From positions 1-64,000 of the forward strand of contig CANMJR010000011.1 in assembly GCA_947498025.1 (NCBI GenBank): DNA of 64,000 bases. The letters are read 5' to 3'. Shown in pieces: positions 48,673 to 58,377 of this stretch. How positions within the stretch are numbered: the first letter of the stretch is position 1; every line of letters begins with the position of its first letter. A program made the translations under genes and the position numbers. The notes under the pieces are model-generated. The model was not told the DNA's origin and ran no database searches. It worked only from the letters and a program-made list of their open reading frames with translations. This DNA comes from Helicobacteraceae bacterium. GTDB lineage: Bacteria; Campylobacterota; Campylobacteria; Campylobacterales; Sulfurimonadaceae.

Positions 48673-49887
48673 TTGATGATTAGTTCGCTACGAGGAATGA
48701 ACGATATTTTAGAAGAGGATTATGAGAGGTTTACATACTTTATAAATACGGCTACAAAGATAGCCCAAAACTACGGTTTTCATTTTATACAAACGCCTCT
48801 TTTAGAAGAAACTGCCCTTTTTAAACGCTCTGTCGGTGAGTCTAGCGATATTGTCTCAAAAGAGATGTATCAGTTCATCGACAAGGGTGAGAACGATGTC
48901 TGCCTTCGCCCTGAGGGAACAGCAGGTGTTGTTCGTGCTTTTATTCAGAAAAAATTAGACAAAGCGGGCGGTATTCACAGATTTTTTTACCATGGGGCGA
49001 TGTTTCGTTATGAGAGACCACAAAAGGGACGACTAAGACAGTTTCATCAGTTTGGTGTTGAAAGCTTCGGTGTGGACAGCGTTTATGAAGATGCGACCAT
49101 GATTATGATGGTAGCTGATATTCTATCGGCATGTGGAATCGGTTACAGACTGCAGTTAAACTCTCTTGGCGACTTAAACTGCATGCCTCCATACAGAGAA
49201 AATTTAATTAATTTTGTTAAAAATATAGAAGATAAAATTTGCGAAGATTGTGTAAGAAGAGTTGCGACAAACCCTATTCGTGTGCTTGACTGTAAAAATA
49301 CAACATGTCAAGAATTATATGAAAATGCTCCAAAACTCATCAATAATTTATGCTCTGGATGTAAAGATGATTTTGATACACTCAAAAAAGTTCTTGATAA
49401 AAATGGCATCTCGTATGAAATAAATACAAATCTCGTTCGCGGACTTGACTACTACTCTAAAACTGCTTTTGAATTTGTAAGTGACGAAATAGGGTCTCAA
49501 AGCGCCATTGCAGGTGGCGGGAGATATGACAGACTTATAGAGTTCTTAGACGGTCGCCCTACTCCAGCCGTTGGTTTTGCAATGGGAATTGAAAGACTTA
49601 TGGAGTTAATCAAGATGCCGGAGTCTAAGCGAGAGGGTTACTACATGGGTGCGATGGATGAAGTGGCTGTTGATTTGGTAATGAGTTTGGCTCAAAAAAA
49701 GAGAAAAACAGATAAAACAACTATAGATTACAAAGCAAAAAACCTCAAAAATCACCTCAAGGGTGCAGACAAAGTAAATGCGAGATTCTGTTGTGTTATT
49801 GGGACAAATGAGATGGAAAATCAAACGATTTGGATAAAAGATTTGGAAAACAAAACAGAACAGACAGTATTCATAGGAGAGTTTTGA
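48673..49887 (+). CDS. hisS: Histidyl-tRNA synthetase
   Basis: SLRGMNDIL; FRYERPQKGRLRQFHQFGVE; GRYDRLIEFLDGRPTPAVGFAMG. Confidence 0.96.
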   Translation: MMISSLRGMNDILEEDYERFTYFINTATKIAQNYGFHFIQTPLLEETALFKRSVGESSDIVSKEMYQFIDKGENDVCLRPEGTAGVVRAFIQKKLDKAGGIHRFFYHGAMFRYERPQKGRLRQFHQFGVESFGVDSVYEDATMIMMVADILSACGIGYRLQLNSLGDLNCMPPYRENLINFVKNIEDKICEDCVRRVATNPIRVLDCKNTTCQELYENAPKLINNLCSGCKDDFDTLKKVLDKNGISYEINTNLVRGLDYYSKTAFEFVSDEIGSQSAIAGGGRYDRLIEFLDGRPTPAVGFAMGIERLMELIKMPESKREGYYMGAMDEVAVDLVMSLAQKKRKTDKTTIDYKAKNLKNHLKGADKVNARFCCVIGTNEMENQTIWIKDLENKTEQTVFIGEF

Positions 49888-49953
49888 TTTGAAACAAGAG
49901 AGATTAGCGATGAGATACAGTTCATCAGAACTTCATAAAGTAGGAAAATATAA

Positions 49954-51783
49954 ATGAATAATTTTGGTCTTGAAATTTGGTCTAATAACAACTTTATAGT
50001 TGAGGATGGGCAGTTAAAGTTAAACTATAAAAGTATGCCCTCTCTTTTACAAATCATAGAAGAGATTCGCTCAAATGATGTAAGAGGTCCTATTTTACTG
50101 AGGTTTCCACATCTCATCAAAAAACAGATTAAAAGTTTGTACTCATACTTTGATAAGGCGATGACGGAAAATAGCTATGAAGGGAAATTTAGTGCTGTTT
50201 TTCCTCTCAAAGTAAATCAATTTCCAAATGCCGTAGAAGCAATAACATCGCAAGGTGCGCAGTTTAATTATGGTCTTGAAGCCGGTTCTAAAGCGGAACT
50301 TATTCTGGCCATGAGTAAAACACCTACCGGTGCAAATATTACCGTTAATGGTTTTAAAGATAAGGAGATGATTACTCTTGGGTTCATCGCAGCGCAAAGC
50401 GGACATAACATCACTATCACAATAGAGGGTCTTGGTGAGCTTGAGACCATTATAGAGGTGGCAAAAGAGTGTAATCTCAAAGTTCCTCACATTGGAATCA
50501 GGGTAAGGCTTCATAGTGCAGGAAGCGGCATCTGGGCAAAAAGTGGAGGAATGGATGCAAAATTCGGTCTTACCTCCACAGAGATAATAGAAGCAATTAA
50601 GCTGCTCCGAGAAGACAATCTACTGCAACACTTAAGCATGATTCATTTTCATATCGGTTCTCAAATGTCAGACATAGCACCGCTTAAACGCGCTTTGCGT
50701 GAAGCCGGAAACATCTATGCCGAACTCAAAAAAATGGGAGCCGAGTCGCTTGACAGCATCAATATCGGCGGTGGTTTAGCGGTTGAATATAATCAGCATA
50801 CCCACTCAAAATCTCGCAACTACTCTGTTGAAGAGTTTTCAAGCAGTGTTGTTTTCTTGCTTAAGGAGATTATGGATGCAAAAAAAGTACAGCACCCAAA
50901 TATTTTCACAGAGTCAGGAAGATTTATCGTTGCTTCACATGCCGTCTTAATCACCCCTGTTTTGGAGTTATTTACCCAAGATTATCAAGAGAAACTGATT
51001 AATTTTAAAAAGGTAAATCCACCTCTTATAAATGAGCTTGTTGACCTTAATAAACTCCTCAATAACAAAAATTGTATAGAGTATCTCCATGATGCGCTTG
51101 ACCACATGGAGTCCATTTTAACTCTTTTTGATTTAGGTTATATTGACCTGCAAGACCGCTCAAATGCTGAAATTTTAGTGCATAATATTATCAAAAAAGC
51201 TCTCTACCTCACCTCTTCAAACCCTACAAATGAGCTTGAAGAGCTGCAAGTGAGACTTCAAGAGCGATATCTTATAAATGCTTCTATATTTCAAAGCTTG
51301 CCGGATTATTGGGGCTTAAATCAACATTTTCCGATTATGCCGCTTCATAATTTAAACTCTGTTCCGCTTCGCGCTGCTTCACTTTGGGATATAACATGTG
51401 ACAGCGACGGAGAGATAGGATTTAACCCTGAAAAACCTCTCTATCTTCATGATGTGAATTTAGATGAAGAGGAGTATTATTTAGGATTTTTCAATGTTGG
51501 GGCGTATCAAGAGACGCTTGGCATGAATCATAACCTTTTTACGCATCCTAGCGAATATACAATTCATCTTAATGATACCGGCTATGAGATTACAAATGAG
51601 GTAGAGTCAAAAAATATTTTAGATATCTTAGCGTCTCTCGGGTATGAAAAAAATGAAATTTTAAATAAACTTAAAACAGATTTGAGCAACAGCAAATTTA
51701 TAACAGAAAAAGAAAAAGATGATACACTTGCAAAACTTCAGATATTCCTACAGCAAAACGGGTATCTAAGAACTACATATTAG
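49954..51783 (+). CDS. speA: Biosynthetic arginine decarboxylase
   Basis: AVFPLKVNQFPNAVEAI PLP motif; IGGGLAVEYNQH. Confidence 0.95.
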   Translation: MNNFGLEIWSNNNFIVEDGQLKLNYKSMPSLLQIIEEIRSNDVRGPILLRFPHLIKKQIKSLYSYFDKAMTENSYEGKFSAVFPLKVNQFPNAVEAITSQGAQFNYGLEAGSKAELILAMSKTPTGANITVNGFKDKEMITLGFIAAQSGHNITITIEGLGELETIIEVAKECNLKVPHIGIRVRLHSAGSGIWAKSGGMDAKFGLTSTEIIEAIKLLREDNLLQHLSMIHFHIGSQMSDIAPLKRALREAGNIYAELKKMGAESLDSINIGGGLAVEYNQHTHSKSRNYSVEEFSSSVVFLLKEIMDAKKVQHPNIFTESGRFIVASHAVLITPVLELFTQDYQEKLINFKKVNPPLINELVDLNKLLNNKNCIEYLHDALDHMESILTLFDLGYIDLQDRSNAEILVHNIIKKALYLTSSNPTNELEELQVRLQERYLINASIFQSLPDYWGLNQHFPIMPLHNLNSVPLRAASLWDITCDSDGEIGFNPEKPLYLHDVNLDEEEYYLGFFNVGAYQETLGMNHNLFTHPSEYTIHLNDTGYEITNEVESKNILDILASLGYEKNEILNKLKTDLSNSKFITEKEKDDTLAKLQIFLQQNGYLRTTY

Positions 51784-51793
51784 AGGTGCTATT

Positions 51794-52495
51794 TTGGGAC
51801 TTTTTAGTGATATAAGAGAAGATTTTTCTAACGCTTACAAAAATGACCCTGCTCTAAACTCATGGGTTGATTTTATTTTTAACTATCCTGGGGTTTGGGC
51901 TGTAGCATGGTATAGAATTGCTCATAAATTTCATAATGCCAACTTTAAAAGAGTAGCAAGAATGATTATGGGTCTTAATCAAATTCTTACAAATATAGAT
52001 ATACATCCTGCAGCTATTATAGGAAGAAGAGTTTTTATTGATCATGGCACAGGTGTTGTTATCGGTGAAACAACCATTGTTGAAGAGGATGTGCTGATTT
52101 ATCAAGGAGTAACTCTTGGCGGAGTCTCTCTCAAACAGGGAAAACGACACCCTACAATTAAAAGGGGTGCAGTTATCGGTGCCGGAGCGAAAGTTCTTGG
52201 TAATATTATCATCGGCGAATATGCAAAAATCGGTGCGAATTCTGTTGTCGTAAAAGAGGTTCCAGACTGTTCAACCGCGATAGGAATTCCTGCACATGTT
52301 ATACCAAAAGGAAGATGCAAAGACCCGTTTATGCATAATATGCTTCCAGATATTAACAAAGAGATGTTTGAATATCTGCTCAAGAGAGTTGCTGTTTTAG
52401 AGCATATTTTGATGGAAGATAATAAAAATTTATTAGAGCAAGATTTACAGCTAGAAAACATTTACGAATCATTCATTAAAGCTATGAAAAATTAA
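51794..52495 (+). CDS. cysE: Serine O-acetyltransferase
   Basis: IDIHPAAIIGRRVFIDHGTGVVIGETTIV...HPTIKRGAVIGAGAKVLGNI; non-ATG start. Confidence 0.94.
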   Translation: MGLFSDIREDFSNAYKNDPALNSWVDFIFNYPGVWAVAWYRIAHKFHNANFKRVARMIMGLNQILTNIDIHPAAIIGRRVFIDHGTGVVIGETTIVEEDVLIYQGVTLGGVSLKQGKRHPTIKRGAVIGAGAKVLGNIIIGEYAKIGANSVVVKEVPDCSTAIGIPAHVIPKGRCKDPFMHNMLPDINKEMFEYLLKRVAVLEHILMEDNKNLLEQDLQLENIYESFIKAMKN

Positions 52496-52520
52496 TTATT
52501 TAGGCTTCCACTCAATTTTA

Positions 52521-52569
52521 AACGCAAAATAAGCAAAGCTTACTTTGCTACGCTAGCCACTATGGCACT
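52521..52569. repeat. Dispersed intergenic repeat, family B copy
   Basis: AACGCAAAATAAGCAAAGCTTACTTTGCTACGCTAGCCACTATGGCACT; near copy at 19345-19395. Confidence 0.8.
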
Positions 52570-52671
52570 AAAGTTTTTCTCATTCGAGAAAAAAATAGAT
52601 TTCTTGATTTACAAGAAATCTATTATATTATTTCAGTATAATGCCGAAAATTTTTCACCTAAAGGGTTTAC

Positions 52672-53841
52672 ATGCTAACAGACCGCATTAACACACTATC
52701 TGAATCAATAACAATCGCAATTAGTACGCTTGCTCAAGAGCTAAAAGCACAAGGGAAAGATATACTTAGCTTTTCTGCCGGTGAGCCGGATTTTGATACG
52801 CCACAGGTTATCAAAGATGCTGCAATCAAAGCGATTAACGAAGGTTTTACAAAATACACTGCCGTGGATGGAATTCCTACTCTCAAGGCTGCAATTGCAA
52901 ATAAGCTTAAAAGAGATAACGGTTTAACGTATTCTCCAAACCAAATCATCACAAATAATGGTGCAAAGCACTCACTTTTCAACCTATTCGCTGCAACTAT
53001 TCAAAAGGGTGATGAAGTTATTATTCCTGCTCCATATTGGGTTACCTATCCTGAACTGGTTTTATACTATGGCGGAACTGTAGTAGAGATACAGACGGAT
53101 GATGAAACGGCATTCAAAATTACACCTGATCAACTTAAAAATGCTCTTACGGCTAAAACAAAAATGCTGGTTTTAACTTCTCCATCCAATCCGACAGGTT
53201 CGGTTTACACAAAAGAAGAACTGACGGCTATCGGAAAAGTCCTTGAGGGAACAAATGTTATCGTTGCAAGTGATGAGATGTATGAAAAACTCATCTATGA
53301 GGGCGAATTTACATCAAGTGCTGCCGTGAGCGAAGACATGTACAAAAGAACGGTTACGATCAATGGTCTCAGCAAATCAGTTGCTATGACCGGATGGAGA
53401 TTTGGTTACATGGCAGCGCACAATACCGAACTTATCCAAGCGACTAAAAAACTGCAATCTCAAAGCACTTCAAATATCAACTCCATCACTCAAAAAGCTG
53501 CGATTGTAGGGCTTAACGGCGATGCGGATGCAGATATAGAAATGATGAGAAAAGCGTTTAAAGAGCGTCGTGATGAAGCTGTTAAACTCTTTAATGCGAT
53601 AGATGGTTTGAGTGTTGTAAAACCTGACGGTGCATTTTACTTGTTTGTAAATATCAAAGATGTAAGCAATGACTCTATGGAGTTCTGTAAAGATTTATTA
53701 GAAAAAACAGGCGTGGCAGTCATTCCAGGTGTTGGTTTTGGAAGCGAGGGTTACTTTAGATTCAGTTTTGCAACCGATATTGAGAGTATCCGTGCAGGTA
53801 TCAAGAGAATTGAAAGTTTTGTAAAAGAGTTAAAAGCGTAA
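52672..53841 (+). CDS. aspC: Aspartate aminotransferase
   Basis: SFSAGEPDFDTPQVIKDAA; LTSPSNPTGSVYT; SKSVAMTGWRFGY. Confidence 0.93.
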   Translation: MLTDRINTLSESITIAISTLAQELKAQGKDILSFSAGEPDFDTPQVIKDAAIKAINEGFTKYTAVDGIPTLKAAIANKLKRDNGLTYSPNQIITNNGAKHSLFNLFAATIQKGDEVIIPAPYWVTYPELVLYYGGTVVEIQTDDETAFKITPDQLKNALTAKTKMLVLTSPSNPTGSVYTKEELTAIGKVLEGTNVIVASDEMYEKLIYEGEFTSSAAVSEDMYKRTVTINGLSKSVAMTGWRFGYMAAHNTELIQATKKLQSQSTSNINSITQKAAIVGLNGDADADIEMMRKAFKERRDEAVKLFNAIDGLSVVKPDGAFYLFVNIKDVSNDSMEFCKDLLEKTGVAVIPGVGFGSEGYFRFSFATDIESIRAGIKRIESFVKELKA

Positions 53842-53876
53842 TCTACTTCAACAATGCGCTTTAAACACTGCAAAGA

Positions 53877-53955
53877 AGTACTCTTGGGGTGTGCCGCGGC
53901 ATGTGGAATTTTCACATGCGCTGTGAGCATCGCGAGGAAGTACTCTTGGGGTGCC
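53877..53955. repeat. Direct repeat GAAGTACTCTTGGGGTG flanking a GGCATGTGGAATTTTCACATGC hairpin
   Basis: Two copies of GAAGTACTCTTGGGGTG(T)GCC about 60 bp apart. Confidence 0.8.
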
Positions 53956-53965
53956 GACTTCGTAA

Positions 53966-54169
53966 TTATTTAAGAGCTTGTAAGGCCTCAATCACTTCAT
54001 CCAAATTCTCCATCGGAATATGAACTTTCCACTCAGGCTCATCTGCATTTCCAGCTAAAGAGATACCGATACTCGCCACTGAACCGCTCTTTTCACCATA
54101 CGGCTTATCCATTTTCATGATAGAAATAACACCTTTTTTTGTTCCGCTTAACTCAATAATCTTTGACAT
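53966..54169 (-). CDS. Conserved hypothetical protein
   Basis: 67 aa; upstream of lpxD copies on same strand. Confidence 0.6.
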   Translation of the reverse strand: MSKIIELSGTKKGVISIMKMDKPYGEKSGSVASIGISLAGNADEPEWKVHIPMENLDEVIEALQALK

Positions 54170-54186
54170 CTAATTTCCTTTTTATT

Positions 54187-55137
54187 TTATTGCATCAGTC
54201 TAGCTATTTTCGCCTGAAGTTTGAGCCATATTTTATGTTCCATCAAAGGAAAGCCCGAAAATGTTAAGCCGCTCTCTTTGATGCTTTTTGTTACTCCGCT
54301 TCGTGCTGCCATCGTTGTAAATGGAGCGATGGAGAGATGCCCCGCTACAGCACTCTGCCCGCCCATAACAACATTTCTACCCATAGTGGTTGAGCCTGAT
54401 ATTCCGGCTTGAGCAACAATAACGCTATATTCGCCTATAATACAGTTATGCCCAATTTGCACAAGATTATCAATATGAACACCTTTTTTAATGAGTGTTG
54501 TAGTGAACGCAGCTCTATCTATCGTAGTAGAGCTTCCGATTTCAACATCATCTTCAATGACAACATTCCCGTTTTGATAAATTTTTTTGTGTTCACCCAT
54601 CTTGCTTGTTGCGAACCCAAAACCATCGCCTCCGATGGTTGCGTTTGCATGAATAATGCAATTTGCTCCGATTTTGCAATCTCTGTAAACGGTAACACTC
54701 GGGTAAATAATTGTGTTATCTCCGATTACAGAATTTGTGCCGATATAAACATGTGCCAAAATTATGCAGTTTTTGCCGATGATGGCACCATTTGCTATCT
54801 CAGCTTTGGGTGAGATTTTGCTCCCCTCGCCTATCTTGGCAGAGGCAAGTGTTTCATCCTCTATACTTGGCGCGAAATATTTTGTGAGTGTTGCCACCTG
54901 CCAATATACAGAATCAACAACAAGTGCTGAACATCCATTTGGAACAAACTCTTTTGTTTTTGCATCTACTATAATAGCACCGGCATTTGTATCTTGAATC
55001 TCCTTTATGTATTTGGAGTTTGACACAAAAGAGAGTTCAGATTTCGAAGCATCTTGAAGTGTGTTCATTCCACTCACCTCAAAATTTTCACCAATGAGTT
55101 CCGCTCCTATTATGAGAGCTATCTCTTTTAAATCCAT
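54187..55137 (-). CDS. lpxD: UDP-3-O-acylglucosamine N-acyltransferase, copy 2
   Basis: Left-handed beta-helix hexapeptides; GGDGFGFA; HIDNLVQIGHNCIIGE. Confidence 0.95.
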   Translation of the reverse strand: MDLKEIALIIGAELIGENFEVSGMNTLQDASKSELSFVSNSKYIKEIQDTNAGAIIVDAKTKEFVPNGCSALVVDSVYWQVATLTKYFAPSIEDETLASAKIGEGSKISPKAEIANGAIIGKNCIILAHVYIGTNSVIGDNTIIYPSVTVYRDCKIGANCIIHANATIGGDGFGFATSKMGEHKKIYQNGNVVIEDDVEIGSSTTIDRAAFTTTLIKKGVHIDNLVQIGHNCIIGEYSVIVAQAGISGSTTMGRNVVMGGQSAVAGHLSIAPFTTMAARSGVTKSIKESGLTFSGFPLMEHKIWLKLQAKIARLMQ

Positions 55138-55147
55138 AGTAAAATCC

Positions 55148-56098
55148 TTAAGAATTTAATTTTGCTATTTTACTCTGTAAGCGTCTCCACTCACGGTGCT
55201 CCATGAGAGGGTAACCGCTATAAGTTCCGCCACTCTCTTTGATACTTTTTGTCACTCCGCTTCTTGCAGTAAAGGTAGAAAAAGGAGCAATCTCTAAATG
55301 GTCAGAAAATGCACTCTGCCCGCTCACTACACAGTTACGACCTAGCTTTGTAGAACCGCCGACACCTGTTTGCGCAACAAAAATTGAGTGCTCCCCGATT
55401 TCACAATTATGTGCAATATGGATAAAATTGTCAAGTTTTGAACCTCTTTTAATAAGAGTAGAGTTAAAAACTGCTCTATCAATCGCACAGTTTGCACCAA
55501 CCTCTACATCATCTTCGATTATAACATTTCCGTTTTGGTATATCTTCACATGCTCACCTGTGGCAGTATGTGAAAAGCCAAATCCATCCGCACCGATAAT
55601 TGTTCCTGCATGAATAATACAATTCGCTCCGATAACACAATCACGGTAAATTGTAACATTTGGATAGATGATAGTGTTCTCTTTTATGATCACATTTGAA
55701 CCGATGTAAGAGCCTGCCATGACGATTACATTTGAGCCGATTCTTGCACCATTCTCTAACTTCGCCATGCTATCGATGTAACACTCCTCTCCAACTTCGG
55801 CTTGTGGAGATTTAAAATCTATTGGCTTGGGTGCAAAAAGTTTTGTAGCGTGTGCCATAGAGAGTGAAACATTTTCACAGACAATATAGGATGCGTTTTT
55901 TGGCAAATACTCCACTAAATCTTGAGTAATTAAAAAAGCTTTCGAGCCTGAGGAAGATAAACCTGAAGAGTATTTTTTGCCGACTGCAAAAGTGAGTTCG
56001 CCTTGGGATGCAAGAGCCAACTCATTCATGGAACTCAGCTCCAAATCATCACCTGTTAAATCGTAGCCTAGGTGATGCGCAACTTTACTAAAAAGCAT
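55148..56098 (-). CDS. lpxD: UDP-3-O-acylglucosamine N-acyltransferase, copy 1
   Basis: Hexapeptide repeats; [24 protein letters not shown]. Confidence 0.95.
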   Translation of the reverse strand: MLFSKVAHHLGYDLTGDDLELSSMNELALASQGELTFAVGKKYSSGLSSSGSKAFLITQDLVEYLPKNASYIVCENVSLSMAHATKLFAPKPIDFKSPQAEVGEECYIDSMAKLENGARIGSNVIVMAGSYIGSNVIIKENTIIYPNVTIYRDCVIGANCIIHAGTIIGADGFGFSHTATGEHVKIYQNGNVIIEDDVEVGANCAIDRAVFNSTLIKRGSKLDNFIHIAHNCEIGEHSIFVAQTGVGGSTKLGRNCVVSGQSAFSDHLEIAPFSTFTARSGVTKSIKESGGTYSGYPLMEHREWRRLQSKIAKLNS

Positions 56099-56101
56099 AA
56101 A

Positions 56102-56581
56102 TTATCGCTCTAGTGCAACAGCACCGCTTCGAACTATCTCTTTAGGGTTATATTTTTTGATAACTCTTAAAAAATTTTCTATTCTCACCGGCTCATCTGC
56201 AACCATTGCTATAATTACATTTTCGCCTACATTTACAATTTTGCCGTTATAAGCTGCACAAAGTGTGCTTATATCGCTCAGGTTTTCAGAGAGTGGAAAT
56301 TTTATCAAAGCCATCTCCTTCTCAACTAAATCCGCATGTTCATAAACCCTAAGAACGGGTATAAGTTTATGAAGCTGCTTTGTAATTTGTTCGATTACTC
56401 TCACTGAACCTGAAGTTACAATTGTAAGTCTTGAGTATCTGCTCTCAGGAATTGGGGCAACCGTTAAAGATGTGATGTTATATCCACGGCCGGAAAAAAG
56501 GTCGGTAATACGAGACAAAACACTTGCTTCATTGACAACAATAACTGAAATTACTCTTCTTTCGCTATTTTCAGCTATCAT
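56102..56581 (-). CDS. ilvN: Acetolactate synthase small subunit
   Basis: RRVISVIVVNEASVLSRITDLFSGRGYNITSLTVAP ACT domain. Confidence 0.95.
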   Translation of the reverse strand: MIAENSERRVISVIVVNEASVLSRITDLFSGRGYNITSLTVAPIPESRYSRLTIVTSGSVRVIEQITKQLHKLIPVLRVYEHADLVEKEMALIKFPLSENLSDISTLCAAYNGKIVNVGENVIIAMVADEPVRIENFLRVIKKYNPKEIVRSGAVALER

Positions 56582-58275
56582 TTTTTCTCCTTTTTCTCTA
56601 GTAACATCATATTAAAGAGTGAACCGCCTGATGGTACCATCGGCATAACATTCTCAAATCTCTCAACTAGCACCTCAATAAATGCAACAACATTCTTCTC
56701 AACCGCATCTTTGAGAGCTGCATCGAACTCTTCTTTTGTATGAACTCTGTAACCGATTCCGCCAAAGGCTTCTGCGAGTTTTACAAAGTCGGGCTGAACG
56801 CTCAAATCTGTTTCACTGTGTCGTTTGTCATAAAAAAGTGTCTGCCACTGACGCACCATTCCCAAAAAGTTGTTGTTGAGAATAATGTTAATTACGGGGA
56901 GCTTCTGTTCAACCGCCGTCATCAACTCTTGACAATTCATAAGAATAGAACCGTCACCTGTAAAGTTTATACTTATTTTTTCAGGAGTCGCCGCCTTTAC
57001 ACCAATAGCCGCCGGAAAACCGAAGCCCATTGTTCCAAGTCCACCGGAGCTTATCCACTGACGCGGTCTTGTAAATGGATAAAACTGCGCAGCCCACATC
57101 TGGTGCTGACCAACATCCGTAGAGATATTTGCACTATCGCCGAGCAACTCCCCTACCCGTTGTATAACCCACTGAGGTTTCAATCTATCGCTATCTTCAT
57201 GAAATGTTAACGGGTGCAACTCATCGAAGTTTTTTATGTTGCTTCTCCACGATTTATACTTATCTGCATCAATCATTTCAGAGAGTCCCAACATTTCTAG
57301 CACAACATTTTTAATATCGCCGACAATCGGGAAATCTGCATTTACAAGTTTAGAGATACTTGCAGGGTCGATATCCACATGGATAACACCGGCATTTTTT
57401 GCAAATTCTGATAATTTTCCTGTTACTCTGTCATCAAATCTTGCACCCAAACCGATAACCAAATCTGTCTCACTCATAGCCATATTTGCGGCGTAAGAAC
57501 CATGCATGCCCAGCATAGAGATAAGAAGTTCATCATCATGAGAGAGCGTGCCTCTCGCCATAAAAGTCTCAACCGCAGGAATTCCGGTTTTGTGAACCAA
57601 CTCTCTTACTTCGTATGCAGCGTTTGAATTAATAATACCGCCGCCAAGGTAAAAAAGAGGTCTTCTTGCTTTTGCTATGGCTTCCATTGCTTTTTTTATC
57701 TGACGCGTGTTGCCTTTTACATTTGGCTTGTAAGTTTCTAAGTTTATCTCAATATCGTAATTAAACTCTTCTATTTGAGCTGTAACATCTTTTGGAATAT
57801 CGACATGGACAGGACCGGGACGACCTGAAGCTGCTATATAAAAAGCCTCTTTTAAAACGCGTGGCAAATCTTTTGCATCCGTTACAAGGTAGTTATGTTT
57901 TGTACATGAACGGCTGATTCCGACTGCATCAATCTCTTGAAATGCGTCCGTGCCGATAAGGCTCATCGGAACCTGTCCGCTAATTACAACCAATGGGATA
58001 GAGTCCATGTAGGCATCTGCTAAACCCGTCACTGCATTTGTAAAACCCGGTCCACTTGTAATAAGTGCAACACCAACCTTACCGCTCGCCTTAGCATAAC
58101 CCTCGGCTGCATGGACAGAAGCCTGCTCGTGACGATTTAAAATATGGTGAAATTTATTTTGTTTGTATATTTCATCATATACATTCATAATTGCCCCGCC
58201 AGGGTAACCGAATATTGTGTCAACACCCTCGGCAATTAAAGCTTCTATGACCATCTGTGCACCACTAATTTGCAT
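56578..58275 (-). CDS. ilvB: Acetolactate synthase large subunit
   Basis: IFGYPGGAIMNVYDEI; ALITSGPGFTNAVTGLADAYMDSIPLV. Confidence 0.96.
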   Translation of the reverse strand: MQISGAQMVIEALIAEGVDTIFGYPGGAIMNVYDEIYKQNKFHHILNRHEQASVHAAEGYAKASGKVGVALITSGPGFTNAVTGLADAYMDSIPLVVISGQVPMSLIGTDAFQEIDAVGISRSCTKHNYLVTDAKDLPRVLKEAFYIAASGRPGPVHVDIPKDVTAQIEEFNYDIEINLETYKPNVKGNTRQIKKAMEAIAKARRPLFYLGGGIINSNAAYEVRELVHKTGIPAVETFMARGTLSHDDELLISMLGMHGSYAANMAMSETDLVIGLGARFDDRVTGKLSEFAKNAGVIHVDIDPASISKLVNADFPIVGDIKNVVLEMLGLSEMIDADKYKSWRSNIKNFDELHPLTFHEDSDRLKPQWVIQRVGELLGDSANISTDVGQHQMWAAQFYPFTRPRQWISSGGLGTMGFGFPAAIGVKAATPEKISINFTGDGSILMNCQELMTAVEQKLPVINIILNNNFLGMVRQWQTLFYDKRHSETDLSVQPDFVKLAEAFGGIGYRVHTKEEFDAALKDAVEKNVVAFIEVLVERFENVMPMVPSGGSLFNMMLLEKKEKK

Positions 58276-58377
58276 GAAAAGTCTCCTTTAATTATTTATA
58301 ATTTTAAAAATTCGCTAATTGTAGGCAAATAGAGCTATATTTGAGGTTAAAACAAGATGTAATTCAGAAGTTAAAAA

